Source: CAYWHE01 sp964458125
GTDB lineage: Bacteria > Bacteroidota > Bacteroidia > AKYH767-A > OLB10
Length of the DNA: 27,699 nucleotides
Direction of reading: 5' to 3'
NCBI GenBank assembly: GCA_964458125.1
Contig: CAYWHE010000026.1
Location: 1-27,699 of the forward strand
The notes under the pieces are model-generated. The model saw only the letters and a list, made by a program, of their open reading frames with translations, was not told the origin of the DNA and ran no database searches. Below, piece by piece: positions 23,741 through 27,699 of the stretch; within the stretch, counting starts at the first letter, position 1, and the number at the start of each line of letters is the position of its first letter. A program made the position numbers and the translations under genes.

Positions 23741-23768
23741 ATCATTATTTTATGACAGACCTGGAATG

Positions 23769-24296
23769 CTACAATACCTTTTTCATGAGTATATCGGTTT
23801 GCTCATCCTTTCCCAGTTTAAACAGGTGAGATCCGAACGGTTCAAAACCCCATTGCCTGTAAAACCGAATGGCTTTGGCATTATGCTCCCAAACGCCCAG
23901 CCAGACGGCCCAGGCATGCATTTTTCGTGCGAATTTCAGGCAGGAATCCATCAGGGCTGCGCCCGCCTTGTGAAGCTGGTATTGTTGCATGACATAAATG
24001 CGCTCCACCTCCATCGTCATCCCCTCGTCCTGTTTGCCGGGAAGTTCGTTCTGCACAAGCTTGGCATATCCAACGGCTTGTTCATCCAGGCAGGCGATAA
24101 AAAAATGCGTTTTGCAGCAACTCAACTCATTGCTTATTTTTTCCCTGGTGAATGTACCGGACAGGTACTCCGTCATATTTTCCTCACTGTTGGATGAGGC
24201 AAAGGTTTCCCGGAAGGTCTGACGTCCGAGCGAAACCAGCAATGTAATATCCTCCGGTCCGGCTTTCCTGATCCGGACAGGTATTTCAGCATTCAT
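23769..24296 (-). CDS. GNAT acetyltransferase, PaiA (spermidine/spermine acetyltransferase)-like
   Basis: Acetyl-CoA-dependent N-acetyltransferase of 175 residues. The fold is complete: N-terminal IRKAGPEDITLLVSLGRQTF, a central strand with FFIACLDEQAVGYAKLV, motif A with VERIYVMQQYQLHKAGAALM (acetyl-CoA pyrophosphate loop), then VWLGVWEHNAKAIRFYRQWGF. The last part, FKLGKDEQTDILMKK, with a preceding GSH, matches the C-terminus typical of PaiA-type polyamine acetyltransferases, so polyamines are a reasonable but unproven substrate. The start at 24296 (or the adjacent ATG at 24299) is preferred because the promoter element TATCTTTG at 24331-24338 leaves no room for the start at 24329 with a leader. 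It is followed in the same direction by the DHFR-like gene. Confidence 0.9.
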   Translation of the reverse strand: MNAEIPVRIRKAGPEDITLLVSLGRQTFRETFASSNSEENMTEYLSGTFTREKISNELSCCKTHFFIACLDEQAVGYAKLVQNELPGKQDEGMTMEVERIYVMQQYQLHKAGAALMDSCLKFARKMHAWAVWLGVWEHNAKAIRFYRQWGFEPFGSHLFKLGKDEQTDILMKKVL

Positions 24297-24330
24297 CATA
24301 AAGTACAGTCTTAAAAAGGGGTTATCCATT

Positions 24331-24338
24331 CAAAGATA
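24331..24338 (-). promoter_or_regulatory. -7 promoter element (TATCTTTG) of the acetyltransferase gene
   Basis: Exact TAnnTTTG on the minus strand, 35 bases before the ATG at 24296. It decides against the longer start at 24329. Confidence 0.5.
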
Positions 24339-24686
24339 GAAAAATTATTTTCCAATCACCCGGTTTTTCCTGTTTCTTAGAATTAATTATTGCAGTAGTC
24401 CAAAAATGTGACCTGATTAAACAGTCAAATTTCCATTTTAAATGCAGTGATTTTAAAGGCCTGTCGGACATCCCGCCGTCGGCAGCGTAATGGAGATCCG
24501 GTTTATGGACCGCGTTCTTACCCGTAATTTTGATAACAGGATATCCATATTCCAAAGTAAGCCCGTGAACAAAAAAACCGGCAAAAACCGGAATCTTTAT
24601 GGAGAAAAATCTTAATTTGAGAAAAAAGGCGTGAACTGATTTGGGGAATTTAAAATAGATAAAAGAAGAACTTAAAGGAATTTCAT
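24339..24686. other. AT-rich intergenic region, possible gene debris
   Basis: No convincing gene. A 77-codon minus-strand frame starting at 24555 has a protein-like first third (MEYGYPVIKITGKNAVHK) and then degenerates. It may be a remnant or chance. A short CCGG-CAAAAA-CCGG hairpin lies near 24575-24590. Confidence 0.4.
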
Positions 24687-25151
24687 TTACCTGTTCGCCA
24701 AATTATTCAATTGTCGTTCCAATGATAGTACCTGCTGCTGTAATTTATCAATTATTACCAGGAGATCAATTTGTTCATTAGCCGCGCCAGGTATGATCCG
24801 CTTTGCGGTGATGTTTCCATTGACATCAGGTAAAGTAACGGGGGACGAAGTTCCGATTCCCACATTACCCGCAGCGGATATGGTCATGCGCCGGGTATCG
24901 CTGGTTCTGAAATTCATGGAGGCTCCGGTTTGCCTGGAATTGAGCCCAGCATGCATCACAGAAGATACGTAAGTAAGTCCAATGCGAAATCCGTCACCTG
25001 AGCCACGGCCGGTATTGTAGTTGGTAAATTGCTGCCCGGCATTCAAATTCGCAGGAAAAGGGAGTAAACTTGAATTCACCAGAAGTGCAGCATCAGTGAA
25101 TGTATTGGACGGCGATAACCCTATACCTGTTCCTGAAATTACATTAACCAC
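24687..25151 (-). pseudogene. Probable truncated surface/tail-fibre-like protein (C-terminal fragment)
   Basis: A 154-codon frame whose product resembles only the C-terminal end of the large repetitive surface or tail-fibre-like proteins common in Bacteroidota. It has SGTGIGLSPSNTFTDAALL, then RRMTISAAGNVGIGTSSPV, the classic GNVGIGT-x-x-P motif, and a closing coiled coil DKLQQQVLSLERQLNNLANR. There is no signal peptide, and the N-terminus starts in mid-domain. No ATG is available. The only candidate start is GTG at 25151, and an in-frame TAA lies eight codons before it. The likeliest reading is the 3' remnant of a decayed larger gene. A short expressed protein remains possible. No promoter element was found. 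Confidence 0.6.
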
Positions 25152-25421
25152 TGAGCTAAATTGTACTTTTTAACCGGAGCAAATTGAAATTATAAAGGGG
25201 TATTGGAATTTAAAGCAGAACGGTCACTTCAGTTTACCCTGCTTTCATTTTTTACGTCAGCCAAACCTTAAAACCATTCCTGATTGAATCATAATCAGAT
25301 AAGCAAATATTTTACATCCTTCAGGCTCCATCCGGCTCAGATTTTTGGTAAGAAATCTATTAACAGGTCAATCCCTTAATTTTGAATTATTTACTGCTTT
25401 ATTCACAGGTAAAAATTTGAA

Positions 25422-25484
25422 ATATTGGGGGTGAAAATTTATTTTTTGTGGGTAAACGTTTGTTTTTTGCGGGCGAATGAAATA
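25422..25484 (+). repeat. Three degenerate 21-bp tandem repeats upstream of the lipoprotein promoter
   Basis: Units at 25422-25442, 25443-25463 and 25464-25484 share a T-rich start, then G-x-G-G-G, then A-A near the middle. Units 1 and 2 match at about 14 of 21 positions and units 2 and 3 at about 12. The period equals two helical turns. The third unit contains the -33 promoter box. Confidence 0.5.
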
Positions 25485-25498
25485 AACCATTACATTTG
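25466..25498 (+). promoter_or_regulatory. Strong Bacteroidota promoter of the lipoprotein gene
   Basis: TTTG (25466-25469), a 21-base spacer and TACATTTG (25491-25498), both boxes exact. This is the best promoter in the window. The leader to the ATG at 25571 is about 65 bases. The sequence between 25152 and 25421 is AT-rich with nothing else visible. Confidence 0.75.
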
Positions 25499-25570
25499 CC
25501 GTTTATTCAGACAAACTCGAGTTTACTTATTGATCACTCACATGTTGTCATAAACTTAAAAAACAGAATC

Positions 25571-26452
25571 ATGAAAAAATTATTGATTGCCATTCCCATA
25601 CTGCTTGCGATGGGATGCACGAATTACAAACAACAGGCTCTTGACCTGCAAAAAGAAAAAGAGAATCTGCTGACTGCCCAGCAAAACATGAGCCATGAGG
25701 CCCAGTACAAGGACTCCACGATTAATTCATTCATCGCTTCGTTCGATGAGATTGAATCCAGCCTGGCCGAAATTTCCCAAAAGGAAAAAGCCATCAAGAT
25801 GAGTGTGAACAATAACGAAGGCAATGCCGGCGCACATGCACAAATAAAAGAGCAACTGGCGGCCGTCAGGGAAATGATGGATCAGAACAAATCCAAACTG
25901 GCCACCCTTCATCGCCAGTTAAAAAACAACAAGGCCGAACTTTCCAAGTTTAAAAACCTGGTGGAGTCCCTGACTGCACAAACCCTTGCCAAAGACCAGG
26001 AAATTTCCACCCTGAATGAAAAGGTAAACACGCTGACTACTGAAAATACCCAGTTGCAGACCAACGTATCGAATTTAACTGCGATCAATTCCGCCAATGA
26101 AAAGGTGATTGCCGATAAAACAACCAAACTCAACACCGCTTACTTCGCCAAAGGAACCTACAAGGACCTGCACAGCAAACACGTGGTGGACAAAGAAGGC
26201 GGGTTACTGGGCATCGGCAAGGAAAAAGTGCTTCCTCCTGATTTCAACCGCGATGAATTCACGGCCATTGACATTACCAAAACCAGCAAAATTGAGATCG
26301 ACAGCAAGTCGGCCGAAGTGGTCACCAACCATCCGACGGATTCCTATATCCTGAACAAAGGAACCGGCAAAACCATTTCCGAGCTGGTCATTACCAATCC
26401 CGAAAAATTCTGGGCTTCTTCCAAATACCTGGTGGTGCTGGTTAACAATTAA
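25571..26452 (+). CDS. Coiled-coil lipoprotein with conserved C-terminal domain
   Basis: Predicted lipoprotein of 293 residues. The N-terminus MKKLLIAIPILLAMGC has a good lipobox with Cys16 as the lipidated residue. Residues about 20-185 are a long coiled coil rich in K, E, Q and N, including DQEISTLNEKVNTLTTENTQ. A globular end of about 100 residues follows, with GGLLGIGKEKVLPPDF, ITKTSKIEIDSKSAEVV, NHPTDSY and NPEKFWASSKYLVVLV. I have an impression that this tail recurs in other Bacteroidota lipoproteins but cannot name a family. No catalytic residues stand out. A structural or spacer role in the periplasm or at the outer membrane is plausible. The ATG at 25571 is set by the lipobox and by the strong promoter at 25466-25498, which excludes the earlier start. 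An intrinsic terminator lies downstream. Confidence 0.8.
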   Translation: MKKLLIAIPILLAMGCTNYKQQALDLQKEKENLLTAQQNMSHEAQYKDSTINSFIASFDEIESSLAEISQKEKAIKMSVNNNEGNAGAHAQIKEQLAAVREMMDQNKSKLATLHRQLKNNKAELSKFKNLVESLTAQTLAKDQEISTLNEKVNTLTTENTQLQTNVSNLTAINSANEKVIADKTTKLNTAYFAKGTYKDLHSKHVVDKEGGLLGIGKEKVLPPDFNRDEFTAIDITKTSKIEIDSKSAEVVTNHPTDSYILNKGTGKTISELVITNPEKFWASSKYLVVLVNN

Positions 26453-26464
26453 TTCATGGGGGGT

Positions 26465-26534
26465 ACCGGCATGTCACGAAAACGCATTATCCAAGACGTA
26501 AAGCCACAAAGAAAGAGGTGACGTGCCGGTTTTT
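26465..26534 (+). repeat. Inverted repeat around GCAAAG-like heptads, with T-tract
   Basis: ACCGGCATGTCAC (26465-26477) pairs with GTGACGTGCCGGT (26518-26530) over 13 positions with one wobble, enclosing 40 bases, and TTTTT follows. The loop contains degenerate seven-base units of the type ACGTAAAGCCACAAAG, similar to a GCAAAGACGCAAAG sequence I recall as scattered in Bacteroidota intergenic DNA. It may be a terminator with a large loop, a small mobile repeat or a structured RNA. Confidence 0.5.
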
Positions 26535-26574
26535 AAAAAACACGAAAACCCTATTATAACATTTATTGTAAACG

Positions 26575-26603
26575 AAAAGCCTGCTGCATCAGCAGGCTTT
26601 TTT
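26575..26603 (+). terminator. Intrinsic terminator, possibly bidirectional
   Basis: AAAAGCCTGCTG (26575-26586), loop CAT, CAGCAGGCTTTT (26590-26601), then T to 26603. The stem is perfect over 12 pairs. It lies between the rightward lipoprotein gene and the leftward DinB-family gene and could serve both. Confidence 0.9.
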
Positions 26604-26656
26604 AATTTCAATCATTTTTTTCCTGATAAAAGGCATTGACCGGCAGGATGTTTTTT

Positions 26657-27175
26657 TCAGCCGGCTACAGGTTTGACCAGTTCCCGCATGCGGGCCAGGT
26701 GATGATCGTCATGTTCGGCAACAAAATAAGCCAGGTCCACGATACGCATATTTTGTTTAAGGCGGGGGTGCAGGGCGGTTCGTTCCTGCTGTTCCTCATT
26801 CATCCCGCGAATGGCGGCAACCAGGTTCATACGCTGTTCCCTGAACTTCGCAAGCAAATACCCGGTTTCCTTTTCCTGATGACCGGCCTGGTGTGTCTTC
26901 ACATTGCTCATATCCGCGGCCGCCAATACCGGATCTCCCCCGGTAAAATTATAAACCCTGGTCATCCATAAGGATTCCAGGTCGCCCAGGTGTCCGATCT
27001 CTTCCTTCACCGACCAGCGGTTTGCCGGTTTGAACGACATCAATAACGGATCGGCCTGACGGATCAGCTCTTCCATTCTTGCCGGAGTACCCTGCAGCCT
27101 TTCCAACAGGCCAGGTAATAAACCCGTATCCATCAGGGAAGGAAAAATCCGGTCGAGCCAGGGCGTGTGCTTCAT
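26657..27175 (-). CDS. DinB/YfiT-family putative metalloenzyme
   Basis: Four-helix-bundle protein of the DinB superfamily, 172 residues, no signal peptide. The three-histidine metal site is visible: His62 in EEIGHLGDLE, and His155 and His159 in the late helix FVAEHDDHHLARMRELV. Also typical are the RWSVKEEIGHL segment, the middle helices with NVKTHQAG, and PLLMSFKPANRW early on. Members bind zinc, nickel or other divalent metals. Some are thiol-dependent S-transferases, for example bacillithiol or mycothiol enzymes, but most have no known function and the substrate cannot be inferred here. The start at 27175 gives a complete first helix. A TAAATTTA sequence at 27188-27195 is a weak promoter candidate. 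It is convergent with the lipoprotein gene, with the shared terminator between. Confidence 0.88.
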   Translation of the reverse strand: MKHTPWLDRIFPSLMDTGLLPGLLERLQGTPARMEELIRQADPLLMSFKPANRWSVKEEIGHLGDLESLWMTRVYNFTGGDPVLAAADMSNVKTHQAGHQEKETGYLLAKFREQRMNLVAAIRGMNEEQQERTALHPRLKQNMRIVDLAYFVAEHDDHHLARMRELVKPVAG

Positions 27176-27699
27176 GGTACCTGAGGGTAAATTTAGGCGA
27201 TATTTTTTGTTCCCCGCGAATTTTAATGCTGGCCTGCCTTTGGTCTTTTCCCGGAAACGGTAAAGAACTCCCCTGATACCGGATGGGGAAGGCGAATTTC
27301 AGTGATGTTCCTTTCCGGGAACTCCCTCAGCCCTTCCCGCCCCAGCCGTATGCACGGTATGCCTGCCTGAGACAGTGTTCCTGATTAAAATGCCGAACAG
27401 CTGAATCCAAATAGAGGTAATCCTCTGCATAAACATTTCCTTCCGAAGTCCTGCTTTCAGTCAGGTTACACCGTCCGTCGGGGCCACATCCGGTTCGATG
27501 AAAAAGAAAGAACCTTATGTAAAATACCGCACAAAGTCACCCAGACCGGTTTTATAATAATATAGTGTAATGATGGCGCCGGTCATGTTATAGGTGACAA
27601 ATTACCTGCATGAAATTCAGCGCTGCAAAGGACGCAAAATAATATCTGATAAGTATACTAAACAGCCAAAAGAATGGGGCATAATTGTTTTTTCTTCTT
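27176..27699. other. Right-end region without a convincing gene
   Basis: No complete gene-like frame. Two short minus-strand frames enter from the right edge (about 26-36 codons) but neither is recognisable. A nested inverted repeat lies at 27536-27598: GTCACC and ACCGG on the left, CCGGT and GGTGAC on the right, with an AT-rich loop. A GCAAAGGACGCAAAA sequence near 27625-27639 resembles the heptads at 26490-26515. Confidence 0.45.

Noticed and set aside
24322..24555. 77-codon minus-strand frame
   Set aside because: Only the first third looks protein-like, it overlaps the promoter of the acetyltransferase gene, and no family is recognisable. At most gene debris.
25422..25484. CRISPR-like array
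   Set aside because: The 21-bp units are adjacent without spacers and degenerate, so this is a promoter-associated tandem repeat and not a CRISPR.
27590..27699. Minus-strand coding sequence entering from the right edge
   Set aside because: Two frames are open for only about 26 and 36 codons and neither product is recognisable, so no call is made.

Overview
This window looks like chromosomal DNA from a member of the Bacteroidota, probably a draft or metagenome-derived assembly because it contains one 100-base run of N. Three lines of evidence support that placement. Four secreted proteins end in a type IX secretion (T9SS) type A sorting domain, and two of them carry SprB-type repeats. There is a TonB-dependent receptor with an N-terminal carboxypeptidase-D-like domain. 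Most confident gene starts are preceded by the Bacteroidota housekeeping promoter element TAnnTTTG. These elements also settle several start codons, because some longer open frames begin inside or upstream of the promoter. I see no rRNA, tRNA, CRISPR array, transposase or prophage.

Layout. 1-1938 (-) is a P-type cation ATPase cut by the left edge. After a gene-free stretch containing overlapping inverted repeats come a small exported His/Cys-rich protein and a TonB-dependent receptor (2683-5536, +), probably a metal-uptake pair. 5574-6641 (-) holds a pRiA4b ORF-3-like protein and a hypothetical protein. 7106-9283 (+) is a T9SS cargo protein with a gingipain-like core that appears to lack the catalytic pair. 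It converges, across the N gap, on two large SprB-repeat T9SS proteins (9388-11624 and 11797-14856, both -). The larger has four copies of an unrecognised domain in its N-terminal half and a run of eight G between its promoter boxes.

The middle block is a metabolic and stress group: a beta-CASP metallo-beta-lactamase-fold nuclease (15155-16555, +), then phospholipase D-like, 6-phosphofructokinase and tandem UspA genes (16559-19716, all -). Next come an alpha/beta hydrolase and an M1 aminopeptidase with a T9SS tail (20018-22990, -), a DHFR/RibD-like reductase and a PaiA-like acetyltransferase (23181-24296, -). The right part is more AT-rich. It holds a probable truncated surface-protein fragment (24687-25151, -), a coiled-coil lipoprotein with a striking promoter (25571-26452, +), a strong terminator and a DinB-family protein (26657-27175, -). 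The last 520 bases have no convincing gene.

How it fits together. The window is mainly about the cell envelope: secreted peptidase-like and adhesin-like proteins, outer-membrane uptake and a lipoprotein. A small energy/stress set sits in the middle. No known defence or biosynthetic system is visible. The best leads for something undescribed are the four-copy domain with its possibly slippage-prone promoter, the apparently inactivated C25-like protein, the phosphofructokinase with a mixed ATP/PPi signature, and the three 21-bp promoter repeats before the lipoprotein gene.
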